A DNA stretch of 64,000 nucleotides from Desulfatibacillum aliphaticivorans DSM 15576 (GTDB lineage: Bacteria > Desulfobacterota > Desulfobacteria > Desulfobacterales > Desulfatibacillaceae), in contig NZ_AUCT01000008.1 in the NCBI RefSeq assembly GCF_000429905.1, positions 62,001 to 126,000 of the forward strand, written 5' to 3'. Positions 8,286 to 16,431 of the stretch are shown here, piece after piece. The translations under genes were made by a program, and so were the position numbers. Every line of letters starts with the position of its first letter. Within the stretch, counting starts at the first letter, position 1. A model generated the notes under the pieces. It was not told the DNA's origin. It was given only the letters and a program-made list of their open reading frames with translations, and made no database searches.

Positions 8286-9593
8286 ATGGCTAAGACGTGC
8301 ATCCTCATATTGCTGGACGGCCTGGGAGACCGGTCCTATCCTGACCTGGGAAACAAAACGCCCCTGGAGGCGGCGCGCACCCCTTTTTTGGACCTGTTGG
8401 CATCCCGGGGATCGTGCGGCGCCTACCACGCCGGGCTTGCCGGCCAGGCCTTGCCCAGTGAAAACGCCCATTTCGCCATGTTCGGATACCGGCCCGAGGA
8501 ATTTCCCGGCCGGGGCTTCCTGGAAGGCCTGGGCTGGGGCCTGGACATGCATCCCGGGGAAATCGCCCTGTTGACCCATTTTTCCCACGTAAGCGTCCAG
8601 GGCGGCGCGTTGATTCTGGAGGAAAAAAGGCCTGGGGCCAGCGTTCAGGAAGCCAGGGAGCTTATTGAGGCCGTGGCCTTCTGGCAGACCGGGGACATCT
8701 GGTTTCGATTTCATCACACCAAAGGCGTGGACGGCATTTTGTCCGCAGGAGGGCCGGTTTCCCGGTTCATCACGGACAGCGACACCATGACGCCCGGCGG
8801 CCCCTTGTGCGCTGTGCGCCCCTGGTCCACGCACGCCAGCGATCCCAAGGCCGTAAACACGGCCAAGGCTTTGTACGAGTATCTGCGATTCGCCCATCAG
8901 CGCCTGGATGAGCATCCCGTAAACATCAAGCGCAAGGCGCGGGGGGAATCCCCGGCCAACGCCGTGGTCACGCAACGGGCGGGGGCGTATTCGGACGTGG
9001 AGCCCTTTCACAGGCGGTGGGGCATCCGGGGCCTGAGCATATCCTCCGGCGCCGTCTACCACGGTCTGGCCCGTTTTATCGGCATGGACGTCATCAAGGA
9101 TGGAGACACGGACAACCCAGGCGAAGACCTTGCCCGCCGGCTGGATAAGGCCCTGGAAAAATCCGGCCAATACGGTTTGATTCACGTGCACACCAAAGCG
9201 CCGGACGAAGCGGCGCATAAAAAGGACGCAGGCTTGAAGGTGCAAGCCATCGAAGCCCTGGATAAAGGCCTGAAAAAGGCCCTCGCCAACCGCCTGGACG
9301 ATCCCGACATCCTGATTGTCGTGACCTCGGACCATTCCACCCCGTCCACGGGGCCGCTGATCCACTCCGGAGAAACCGTGCCTTTGGCCTTGCTCGGCCA
9401 GGGAGTGCGGGTGGATCAGGTTAAGGCGTTCAGCGAAATCGCATGCGCCCAAGGCGCGTTGGGGCAGTTGAGGGGCCGGGAGTTTTTGCTGACCATCCTG
9501 AATCACCTGGACCTGGCCAAACTGCACGGGACTATGGACACCCCGGACGACCAGCCTTTCTGGCCGGGCGCAAGGGAGCCTTTCACCATTTGA
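8286..9593 (+). CDS. Archaeal-type cofactor-independent phosphoglycerate mutase (ApgM-like)
   Basis: This 435-aa member of the alkaline phosphatase superfamily would interconvert 3- and 2-phosphoglycerate. The metal-binding start ILILLDGLGDRSYPDLGNKT, the catalytic-serine region PSENAHFAMFGY near residue 57 and the C-terminal DILIVVTSDHSTPSTGPLIHSGE are all typical of the ApgM (aPGAM) family. A member of the related phosphonopyruvate-decarboxylase-like group cannot be excluded. The ribosome-binding site is weak. The next gene starts 34 bases downstream on the same strand. Confidence 0.8.
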   Translation: MAKTCILILLDGLGDRSYPDLGNKTPLEAARTPFLDLLASRGSCGAYHAGLAGQALPSENAHFAMFGYRPEEFPGRGFLEGLGWGLDMHPGEIALLTHFSHVSVQGGALILEEKRPGASVQEARELIEAVAFWQTGDIWFRFHHTKGVDGILSAGGPVSRFITDSDTMTPGGPLCAVRPWSTHASDPKAVNTAKALYEYLRFAHQRLDEHPVNIKRKARGESPANAVVTQRAGAYSDVEPFHRRWGIRGLSISSGAVYHGLARFIGMDVIKDGDTDNPGEDLARRLDKALEKSGQYGLIHVHTKAPDEAAHKKDAGLKVQAIEALDKGLKKALANRLDDPDILIVVTSDHSTPSTGPLIHSGETVPLALLGQGVRVDQVKAFSEIACAQGALGQLRGREFLLTILNHLDLAKLHGTMDTPDDQPFWPGAREPFTI

Positions 9594-9627
9594 CCTTCGG
9601 CTGCACAAATTCCACATGGAGAAATTG

Positions 9628-10182
9628 ATGTACGGACTCGTCCACGGAAGATTTCAAATTCTGCATAACGATCACATGAAATACATTTTGGCCGGGGCGG
9701 AACAATGCGACCGCCTTGTCATAGGCATTACCAATCCAGACCCCGCCATGACCCGGGAGGACGGCGCGGACCCCGCCCGCAGCCAGCGGGAATCCAACCC
9801 TTTGTCTTATTGGGACCGTTTCCGCATGGTGGACGCAGCCCTGCGGGAAGCCGGCCTGCCCCAAGACAACTTCTCCGTAGTCCCCTTTCCCATCAATTTT
9901 CCGGAATTATGGGGGAATTATGCGCCCCTGGACGCCAAATTCTTTTTGACCATCTACGACGCCTGGGGAGAACGCAAACTGGCCATGCTCCAGGAAAACG
10001 GGCTCAATGTCCATGTTCTTTGGAAACGCCCCCCCGAACAAAAAGGCATTACCTCCACCCAAATCCGTCAGGCCATCATTGCAGGCCAGCCCTGGGAGCA
10101 CCTGGTTCCGCCCTCCGTTGCGGAAATCATAAAGGAAAAAAGCGTCATGGCCTGTATTCGCTCCTTGGCCGCCGCAAACTGA
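9628..10182 (+). CDS. NadM-like nucleotidyltransferase (nicotinamide-nucleotide adenylyltransferase)
   Basis: I chose the ATG at 9628 (MYGLVHGRFQ) because GGAG lies six bases upstream; an ATG four codons earlier is possible. The HGRFQILHNDH sequence carries the HxGH-type ATP-binding motif, and ITSTQIR near residue 150 is the ISSTxxR signature of nucleotidyltransferases. The overall form is close to archaeal-type NadM, which joins ATP and NMN to make NAD. It follows the phosphoglycerate mutase gene by 34 bases, and both are of archaeal type. The length, 184 aa, is normal. Confidence 0.8.
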   Translation: MYGLVHGRFQILHNDHMKYILAGAEQCDRLVIGITNPDPAMTREDGADPARSQRESNPLSYWDRFRMVDAALREAGLPQDNFSVVPFPINFPELWGNYAPLDAKFFLTIYDAWGERKLAMLQENGLNVHVLWKRPPEQKGITSTQIRQAIIAGQPWEHLVPPSVAEIIKEKSVMACIRSLAAAN

Positions 10183-10345
10183 CTTCGCTCGCAACCCTTT
10201 GATATTCTAATAATCTATTCTACAAATAGACATTCGGAATATCGCCGCTCTTATTTATCAATATTATCAATTTGACTGATTAATACTATCTATATATTCT
10301 TCCCGCGTTTTTGCATCATAAGACTCTATCCATAAGGAGAACACT

Positions 10346-11680
10346 GTGGAATCGCCTATTGTCATTGGAAAAAGAAGTAAAAGCGCCTTGATCAATAAAG
10401 TCATGGAAATCCTGCCTGACGGCGGAAATCTTAATTTATGCCTCACTTGCGGCGCCTGCGCCTCCGGTTGTCCGGCGGCCGGCCTGGAGGGAATGGATCC
10501 CCGCAAGTTCCTTCGCATGGCGGCCCTGGGCCTGGATGAGGAAATTGCCAAAACAAACTGGGTTTGGTTTTGCTCTCAGTGCCAGCGGTGCACCTACGTT
10601 TGTCCCATGAACATCGACATCGCCGGCCTGGTTTTTGAGGCCCGCCAGCTTACTCCCCGCGAAGAGCGTCCCAAGGGCATCCTGGGAAGCTGTGACATGG
10701 CCTTGCGCAACGAGTCCTGCAGCGCAATGGGCGCTTCGCCGGAAGACTTCCAGTTTGTGGTCGAGGATGTGGCGGAGGAAGTCCGCGAGACCCAGCCCGG
10801 ATGGGAAGAATTGCAGGCGCCCGTCAACAAGCAGGGCGCGGAATTTTTCGTCTCCCAGAACTCCCGCGAGCCCGTGACCGAACCGGATGAAATGATTCCG
10901 TTGTGGAAAATTTTGCATCTTGCCGGCATTGACTGGACCTATGCCACCACCGGCTGGGGCGGCGAGAACTACTGCATGTTCCTGGCTGACGACGAAAACT
11001 GGAAAAAGATCGCCAAGATGAGCCTGGATTCCGCCCGCGATCTTGGCGCCAAGGTGTATTTGAACACGGAATGCGGCCATTCCACATACAGCATCTGGAA
11101 GGGCCAGCAGAAATTCAATATTGAGACTGAGCTCGAAATCGCGCCCATGGTCATGTACTACGCCAAGTGGATCAGGGAAGGAAGGCTCAATCCCAGCTCC
11201 GATTGGAACAAAGACCTGCAAATCAAGTTCACGGTCCAGGATCCCTGCCAGCAGGTGCGTAAGAGCTTCAAAGACCCACTGGCTGACGACCTCCGGTTTG
11301 TGGTCAAAAAGATTGTGGGCGAAGACAACTTTGTGGATATGACCCCCAACAAGTGCAACAACTTCTGCTGCGGCGGCGGCGGAGGATTCCTCCAATCCGG
11401 CTTTCCCGAAGCGCGGTATGAATATGGACGGCTGAAGTTCAACCAGATCAAAGCCACCAAGGCGACATACGTTGTGACGCCCTGCCATAACTGCCACGCC
11501 CAGATTCATGACCTGAACGAGCACTACGATGGCGGCTATCAGACGGTTCACCTCTGGACCATGCTGGCGCTTTCCCTGGGCGCGCTGGGCGAAAACGAGC
11601 GCGAATATCTTGGAGACGACCTGAAGGAAGTGTGGCTGCCCGGAGAACCCGGAACCCCTGATCCCTTTGCCAAGAAATAA
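10346..11680 (+). CDS. HdrC-HdrB-like iron-sulfur fusion protein
   Basis: A GTG start at 10346 is preceded by AAGGAG. The N-terminal part (about residues 25-95) carries two [4Fe-4S] motifs, CLTCGACASGCP and CSQCQRCTYVCP, as in HdrC. The C-terminal half has cysteine-rich CCG-type motifs (DPCQQVRKS, CNNFCCGGGGGF, TPCHNCHAQI) as in HdrB, which bind noncubane clusters. Such fusions act as thiol/disulfide-type or ferredoxin-linked electron-transfer subunits in soluble Hdr-like complexes. The next two genes encode MvhD-like and HdrA-like proteins, so the three should form one complex. The physiological acceptor is unknown. Confidence 0.85.
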   Translation: MESPIVIGKRSKSALINKVMEILPDGGNLNLCLTCGACASGCPAAGLEGMDPRKFLRMAALGLDEEIAKTNWVWFCSQCQRCTYVCPMNIDIAGLVFEARQLTPREERPKGILGSCDMALRNESCSAMGASPEDFQFVVEDVAEEVRETQPGWEELQAPVNKQGAEFFVSQNSREPVTEPDEMIPLWKILHLAGIDWTYATTGWGGENYCMFLADDENWKKIAKMSLDSARDLGAKVYLNTECGHSTYSIWKGQQKFNIETELEIAPMVMYYAKWIREGRLNPSSDWNKDLQIKFTVQDPCQQVRKSFKDPLADDLRFVVKKIVGEDNFVDMTPNKCNNFCCGGGGGFLQSGFPEARYEYGRLKFNQIKATKATYVVTPCHNCHAQIHDLNEHYDGGYQTVHLWTMLALSLGALGENEREYLGDDLKEVWLPGEPGTPDPFAKK

Positions 11681-11694
11681 CCAAGGAGAAAACA

Positions 11695-12150
11695 ATGTCC
11701 GAATGGGAACCCAAAATCGCAGCGTTTTTCTGCAATTGGTGCACATACGGCGCAGCGGACTTGGCGGGAGTGAGCCGCTTGCAGTATCCACCCAGCTTCC
11801 GGGTGATCCGCGTCCCGTGCAGCGGCAGGATCAGCCCCAAGTTCATTCTGGCCGCATTCCGCCACGGAGCGGACGGGGTGTGGGTGTCGGGCTGCCATCC
11901 TGGAGATTGCCATTACATTGAAGGCAACTTTTACGCCAGGCGCAAGTTCGCCCTTTTCAAAAATCTCATGGAGCACATGGGCATTGAAAAGGACAGGCTG
12001 CATTTTTCGTGGATCTCGTCCGCCGAGTCCACCAAGTTCCAGAGGGTGGCCTTGGAAGTCATTGACGCCGTCAAGGCGCTTGGGCCGGGAGATCATTTTG
12101 TAAAGCATCCCGTCAACAGCCTGGACGCCCTGCCCGGGGAGTTGAGATAG
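11695..12150 (+). CDS. MvhD-like hydrogenase/heterodisulfide reductase delta subunit
   Basis: This 151-aa protein has the MvhD/FrhD layout: AFFCNWCTYGAADLAG at the start, RVPCSGRISPKFILAAF near residue 40, and GCHPGDCHYIEGN near residue 65. The cysteines bind a [2Fe-2S] cluster that links an electron donor (hydrogenase, formate dehydrogenase or NADH unit) to HdrA. The gene starts 14 bases after the HdrCB-like gene with AAGGAG as ribosome-binding site, and is followed by a short HdrA, a standard arrangement for flavin-based bifurcation modules. Confidence 0.9.
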   Translation: MSEWEPKIAAFFCNWCTYGAADLAGVSRLQYPPSFRVIRVPCSGRISPKFILAAFRHGADGVWVSGCHPGDCHYIEGNFYARRKFALFKNLMEHMGIEKDRLHFSWISSAESTKFQRVALEVIDAVKALGPGDHFVKHPVNSLDALPGELR

Positions 12151-12177
12151 GATTTGCTCACGGAAGGTGACGTGACT

Positions 12178-12561
12178 ATGGAAGGTCAAACTGTAATAGG
12201 CTCCACCCTGGTTGTGGGAGGGGGCGTTGCAGGAGTCAAGGCCGCGCTGGATCTGGCCGACTCCGGCTACTACGTCTATTTGTTGGAAAAGGAGCCCGCC
12301 ATCGGCGGCATTATGTCCCAGTTGGACAAAACCTTCCCCACCATTGATTGCTCCATGTGCATTCTGGCGCCTTATCTGGTGGAAACCGCCCGCCACCCCA
12401 ACATCGAACTGGTGACGTACTCCCAGATCGAAAAGGTGGAAGGCAAGGAAGGCGCTTTTCGGGTCTCCGTCAAGAATAAAGCCAGAAGCATTAAACTGGA
12501 AGATTGCACCGGGTGCAGGGCCTGCGTGGACGCCTGCCCGGTGGAGAATATCGTCAATTAA
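12178..12561 (+). CDS. Very short HdrA-like flavoprotein
   Basis: The ATG at 12178 has GGAAGGTG eight bases upstream. The 127-aa product starts with a dinucleotide-binding fold (VVGGGVAGVKAALDLADSG), continues through the HdrA motif CSMCILAPYLVETARHPNIE, and stops directly after one [4Fe-4S] motif, CTGCRACVDACPVENIVN. Full HdrA proteins are about 650 aa, with a thioredoxin-reductase-like domain and more clusters. The frame ends with two stop codons (TAATAA), and no continuation is visible in another frame downstream. It is either a minimal HdrA module or a remnant. It is the third gene of the HdrCB-MvhD-HdrA unit. Confidence 0.8.
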   Translation: MEGQTVIGSTLVVGGGVAGVKAALDLADSGYYVYLLEKEPAIGGIMSQLDKTFPTIDCSMCILAPYLVETARHPNIELVTYSQIEKVEGKEGAFRVSVKNKARSIKLEDCTGCRACVDACPVENIVN

Positions 12562-12567
12562 TAAGCG

Positions 12568-12601
12568 GGCGGGCGATCCTGCAGCGCCGGGGTCGCCCGC
12601 C
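12568..12601 (+). terminator. Hairpin after the Hdr-like operon
   Basis: A perfect 9-bp stem, GGCGGGCGA (12568-12576) with TCGCCCGCC (12593-12601), follows the HdrA-like stop codon. It lacks a clear T run, so it may be an mRNA-stabilising or weak terminating structure. Confidence 0.45.
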
Positions 12602-12626
12602 TGAAGCAATTGTCAGCGTTTTCGTC

Positions 12627-13118
12627 ATGATTAAATGCGTATATTTAGACGCCAAATTCGATAAGCAGGTTCGGACCGTGTCCAGAGCCGGGAAAAAAGG
12701 GGCTCTCGCCGCTGACAAGGTCAAAAGCATCATTGACGCCCTTGTGGACGGAGAGACCGACGACTTCGGCAGACTGGGGTCATTGACCAAGCACGGGGAA
12801 GCCCGCATCGACAAATGCGTCAAGTACGATCTGGGCGCCGGCTACAGAGCGGTCTGCGCCTGGGACAAAGAGTCCTTCTACGTCCTTTTCGTCGGCAGTC
12901 ATGATGAGTGCGATCGCTGGATAGAAACCAACCGCGGCCTTTCTTTAGACCAGGATCTTTCCATCGGAAGGGCTTTAAAAGTCCGACAAAATTTCCCATC
13001 CAGCGCCTGCTCTGAAAGCCAGCCGGAACCGGACGAAGAGGATCATTTTTACCCCGAGTCCATCGACCAGCAGACCTTGCGCAAAGTCTTTTGCGGCCTT
13101 TGCGGCCAAAGCGCTTAA
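12627..13118 (+). CDS. Hypothetical protein, RelE/ParE-like fold possible
   Basis: The ATG at 12627 (MIKCVYLDAKFDKQVR) gives 163 aa; no good ribosome-binding site is visible. Residues of about 10-100 (GALAADKVKSIIDALVDGE, then LTKHGEARIDKCVKYDLG, then GYRAVCAWDKESFYVLFVGS) resemble the beta-sheet core of RelE/ParE-type mRNA interferases, with the characteristic YRAV...FYVLFVGSHDE ending. The C-terminal 60 residues look unrelated. No antitoxin gene is adjacent, so a toxin role is unproven. It interrupts the Hdr-like and double-cubane genes. Confidence 0.5.
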   Translation: MIKCVYLDAKFDKQVRTVSRAGKKGALAADKVKSIIDALVDGETDDFGRLGSLTKHGEARIDKCVKYDLGAGYRAVCAWDKESFYVLFVGSHDECDRWIETNRGLSLDQDLSIGRALKVRQNFPSSACSESQPEPDEEDHFYPESIDQQTLRKVFCGLCGQSA

Positions 13119-13162
13119 GGTCTGAGAAAGTTTTCAAACAAACATCATTTAAGGAGGGCTGA

Positions 13163-14440
13163 ATGGCTTCTGAATACGGAGGCATGTGGAAATCGTTAGG
13201 CATGGACCTGGGCGCGCACGACCAGCTGTTGGCGGTTTTGGGCCAGGGGTATACGGATGTATTTCTTTCCCAGGCCAACAGGCCCAAAGGCATGGACTAT
13301 TTCAATTTTGTCATGTCCGAAGTGCATGGTCTTAGAATCAAGGAAATGCTGGAAGCCAGGGAGCAAGGCGAAAAGATCGTCGGCTCCTACTGCGTTTTCG
13401 TGCCCGAGGAAATCGTCCGGGCTGCAGGCGCCACCCTGGTGGGTTTATGCTCCGGCGGCGACTTCGCCATGGAGGAAGTGGAACGGGTGCTGCCCAGAAA
13501 CACCTGCGCACTCATCAAGTCGTCCTTCGGCTTTAAACTCGGCAAGGTCTGCCCCTACCTGGAATCCGCGGACATGATCGTGGGGGAAAACACCTGCGAC
13601 GGCAAGAAAAAATCCTACGAGGAGCTGAACAAGCTGGTTTCCAATCTTTACGTCATGGACCTGCCCCAAACCAAATCGGAAAACGCCAGGGCGCTGCTGA
13701 AAGCGGAATTCGTCCGGTTCGCCAGGGCCGTGGAGGAATTGACCGGAAACCCCATTACCGTGGAAAGCCTGAAAAAGGGCATTGCCATTACCAATGCAAA
13801 GCGCCAGGCCATGCACAGGCTGGAAGCTCTCCGCAAGGCCGATCCGGAACCCATTTCCGGCCTGGACGCACTTTTGGCCAGCCAGGTGTCCTTTTATGAT
13901 GCGCCCGTCCGCTTTACCGAGTCGGTAAACGCCTTATGCGACGAGTTGGAAGAGCGCATTAAGGACAATGTGGCCGTGTTCCCGGAAAAGACGCCCAGAA
14001 TCCTTATGAGCGGCTGCCCCATGGCAGTGCCCAACTGGAAGCTGCCCTGGATTGTGGAAAGCTCCGGCGCCGTCATCGTGGGCGAGGAATCCTGCGTGGG
14101 CGAAAGAGGGCTTCGCAACCTGACCGACGACTCGGGCCAGGACGTGGAATCCCTGATGGAAGCCATTGTGGATCGCTATTTCAAAATCGACTGCGCCATC
14201 TTCACCCCCAATGAAGACAGGGCGGACCACATCGTCCAAATGGCAAAAGACTACAAGGCGGACGGCGTCATCCAATACGCCCTGAACTTTTGCCAGCCTT
14301 ACCAGATAGAAGCCATGGGCCTGGAATCCAGGATGGAGAAGGAAGGCATCCCCATGCTCAGAATTGAAACGGATTACAGCCCGGAAGACGCCGAACAGCT
14401 TAAAACCCGGGTGGAAGCCTTTGTGGAAATGATCGGCTGA
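13163..14440 (+). CDS. Double-cubane cluster protein / 2-hydroxyacyl-CoA dehydratase-like subunit
   Basis: The ATG at 13163 follows a clear AGGAGGG. The 425-aa product belongs to the HgdB/FldC/BcrC-like (2-hydroxyglutaryl-CoA dehydratase D-component) superfamily: GSYCVFVPEEIVRAAGATL near residue 75, PRNTCALIKSSFGFKLGKVC near 112-130, GENTCDGKKKSYE near 142, and SGCPMAVPNWKLP and GEESCVGERGL in the second half. A single subunit paired with one activator gene is the layout of the double-cubane [8Fe-9S] proteins (YjiM-like) rather than of two-subunit dehydratases. These perform very low-potential, ATP-dependent reductions. Its natural substrate is unknown. Confidence 0.85.
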   Translation: MASEYGGMWKSLGMDLGAHDQLLAVLGQGYTDVFLSQANRPKGMDYFNFVMSEVHGLRIKEMLEAREQGEKIVGSYCVFVPEEIVRAAGATLVGLCSGGDFAMEEVERVLPRNTCALIKSSFGFKLGKVCPYLESADMIVGENTCDGKKKSYEELNKLVSNLYVMDLPQTKSENARALLKAEFVRFARAVEELTGNPITVESLKKGIAITNAKRQAMHRLEALRKADPEPISGLDALLASQVSFYDAPVRFTESVNALCDELEERIKDNVAVFPEKTPRILMSGCPMAVPNWKLPWIVESSGAVIVGEESCVGERGLRNLTDDSGQDVESLMEAIVDRYFKIDCAIFTPNEDRADHIVQMAKDYKADGVIQYALNFCQPYQIEAMGLESRMEKEGIPMLRIETDYSPEDAEQLKTRVEAFVEMIG

Positions 14441-14442
14441 TT

Positions 14443-15216
14443 ATGATTTTTGCAGGACTGGATATTGGCTCTCGCAGCATGGAGCTTGTGCTGCTGCAAA
14501 AGGGCCGGATTGTGGAATGGAGAAAGACCGACACCGGTTACGATCCCCTGGGGCAGGCCTCCCATATTATGGAGGGCTTGTCCTGGGACAGCCTGACGGC
14601 CACCGGCTACGGGCGTAAGCTGATTTCTGACAACCTGAACGCTCAGGCGATTACGGAAATCCAAGCGCACGCCCTGGGAGTCAGGGAACTGTTCCCGGAA
14701 GCGCGAACCGTCCTGGACATAGGCGGCCAGGACACCAAAGCCATGGCCCTTTTGCCCAACGGCAAAATCTCCCGCTTTGAAATGAACGACCGCTGCGCCG
14801 CAGGCACGGGCAAGTTTTTGGAGTTTATGGCAACCAGCCTGTCGCAGCCCTTGGAGAAATTCGGGGGCTTTGCATTGACCGGAAGGCCGGGAGTCAGCAT
14901 AAACAGCATGTGCACGGTTTTCGCCGAGACGGAGGCCACCTCATTAATGGCCAAAGGATGCAAAGCCTCTGACATCGCCCTGGCCCTTCATCATTCGGTG
15001 GTGAGGCGCAGCCTGTCCATGCTTAAGCGGGTGGGTTTGAACGACCCAGTGGTGTTTACGGGCGGGGTTGCACGCAATCCGTGCATGGTGAAATTGCTGG
15101 AGCAGGATCTTGCCATGAATCTTTGCATTCCGCAAAATCCTGAAATGACGGGCGCCCTGGGCGCCGCTCTTTACGGGGCTTCCAAAGCTCGGGCCCATTC
15201 CACCGCCTCCAAATAG
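14443..15216 (+). CDS. Activator ATPase of the double-cubane / dehydratase protein (BadF/BadG/HgdC family)
   Basis: The 257-aa ASKHA-fold ATPase drives electrons into the neighbouring double-cubane protein by ATP hydrolysis. The motifs are GLDIGSRSMELVLL at the N-terminus, DIGGQDTKAM near residue 92, and the two cluster cysteines in DRCAAGTGKFLEFM and SMCTVFAETEATSL; in the homodimer they hold one [4Fe-4S] cluster. GGVARNPCMV near residue 205 is the third nucleotide-binding segment. It begins two bases after the stop of the preceding gene, so the two are translationally coupled. Its last 46 bases overlap the convergent EAL-HDOD gene. Confidence 0.9.
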   Translation: MIFAGLDIGSRSMELVLLQKGRIVEWRKTDTGYDPLGQASHIMEGLSWDSLTATGYGRKLISDNLNAQAITEIQAHALGVRELFPEARTVLDIGGQDTKAMALLPNGKISRFEMNDRCAAGTGKFLEFMATSLSQPLEKFGGFALTGRPGVSINSMCTVFAETEATSLMAKGCKASDIALALHHSVVRRSLSMLKRVGLNDPVVFTGGVARNPCMVKLLEQDLAMNLCIPQNPEMTGALGAALYGASKARAHSTASK

Positions 15217-16385
15217 CAGGCGGGTATATTATGATCCGGGAGGCCAAGTTTTTGGGCGCATTTGTGCACCTCCTCCCAGTTGCCGCGCTCGTAGTTTTGC
15301 ACCAATTTTAAAAAAAATGCGCCCTCTCCCTTATTATGGATCAAGGCGTCCTTGATGGCGCCTTCCAAAGGAAGTTGGTTAATGCAGTTTTCCATGGAGT
15401 CGTCCAGCAAGGCGTCCAGTTGAGAAAAAAGGCCTAAAGTAAACAAGTCTATCTGCATGTCCCCCTTGGACGTGGAGCACCGCCCCAACAGGTCGCAAAA
15501 CCTGGCTCGGATAGCCGAGCTAAGCACCAACTCGTCAGGTTTGTCCACCCCCAGTTGATTCATCATCAACAATGAAGTGAAGCGCCTGATCGCATCCAGC
15601 CCCAGCAGGCTGACGGCATGCCGTATGGAGGATACTTTCTGCACCGTGGCGAAATAGGCCGAATTGATGTAACGCAGCAGCTTGTAGGAGATGCCGGCGT
15701 CCCTGCCGATCAGCTCTTCCAGTTCGTTCAGGGATAAATTTGGATTCGCTATTTTAGCCATGATTGCCAACAGATTGATTTTTAGGGGAGGAATCCCTGT
15801 GGACTGGACAATGGCGGGCTTGGAAAAAAAGTAGCCCTGAAAATACTCAAAACCCATCCCTAAGTACTTCTGAAACTCTTCATGGGTTTCCACCTTTTCC
15901 GCCAGCAAACGCACCGGATAGCAGGATACTTGGTCCAGCATATCCACCAGTTCGTTTTGGGGAGTGGAAAGGACGTCGAACTTCACAATGTTCGCAATTT
16001 CCAGGAGGGGATGCCAATCCGGCGTCAGCACAAAATCATCCAAAGCAAAGCGAACGCCTTGATCCGACATACTCCTGCAGGCTTCCACCAATTCCGGGGT
16101 GGGCCGCACGGTTTCCAGGATTTCCACCACCATTCTGGTAAAAGGCAGATGCAGCGGAATTTTCTCCAAAAGCAAATTTTCGGGAAAATTTACAAAAGCC
16201 CTGGATTTTCCGGCCAGATTTTCAAGGCCGACAGTCAAAAAGCTATCGGAAAGCAATCTGTTGGTGGCGGTCTCGTGATCCAGGTCCGGAAAACTGTTTT
16301 CCATGCTTGTGCGAAACAGGAGTTCATACCCATACACCCTTTGCTTTCTATCCAAAATTGGCTGCCGGGCTACATATGCCTTCAT
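15171..16385 (-). CDS. EAL-HDOD signalling protein (YuxH type)
   Basis: The 404-aa protein starts with the family signature ARQPILDRKQRVYGYELLFR, an EAL-like domain (about 1-200) in which the EAL catalytic motif reads ELL and other metal ligands are degenerate, so c-di-GMP hydrolysis is doubtful. Residues of about 205-400 form an HDOD domain (LLAIMAKIANPNLSLNELEELIGRD... and SSIRHAVSLLGLDAIRRF). Such proteins connect c-di-GMP or stress signals to motility or adhesion. AGAGGA precedes the ATG at 16385. It is convergent with, and overlaps by 46 bases, the activator ATPase gene. Confidence 0.9.
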   Translation of the reverse strand: MKAYVARQPILDRKQRVYGYELLFRTSMENSFPDLDHETATNRLLSDSFLTVGLENLAGKSRAFVNFPENLLLEKIPLHLPFTRMVVEILETVRPTPELVEACRSMSDQGVRFALDDFVLTPDWHPLLEIANIVKFDVLSTPQNELVDMLDQVSCYPVRLLAEKVETHEEFQKYLGMGFEYFQGYFFSKPAIVQSTGIPPLKINLLAIMAKIANPNLSLNELEELIGRDAGISYKLLRYINSAYFATVQKVSSIRHAVSLLGLDAIRRFTSLLMMNQLGVDKPDELVLSSAIRARFCDLLGRCSTSKGDMQIDLFTLGLFSQLDALLDDSMENCINQLPLEGAIKDALIHNKGEGAFFLKLVQNYERGNWEEVHKCAQKLGLPDHNIPACYLEAVEWARALEAP

Positions 16386-16431
16386 GCGTTAGTCCTCTTC
16401 GTATCGCTTCCTTCATATATACAAAATCTTA

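Noticed and set aside
8226..9617. Long minus-strand frame of 463 codons
   Set aside because: It is antisense to the phosphoglycerate mutase gene; the plus-strand frame has clear family motifs.
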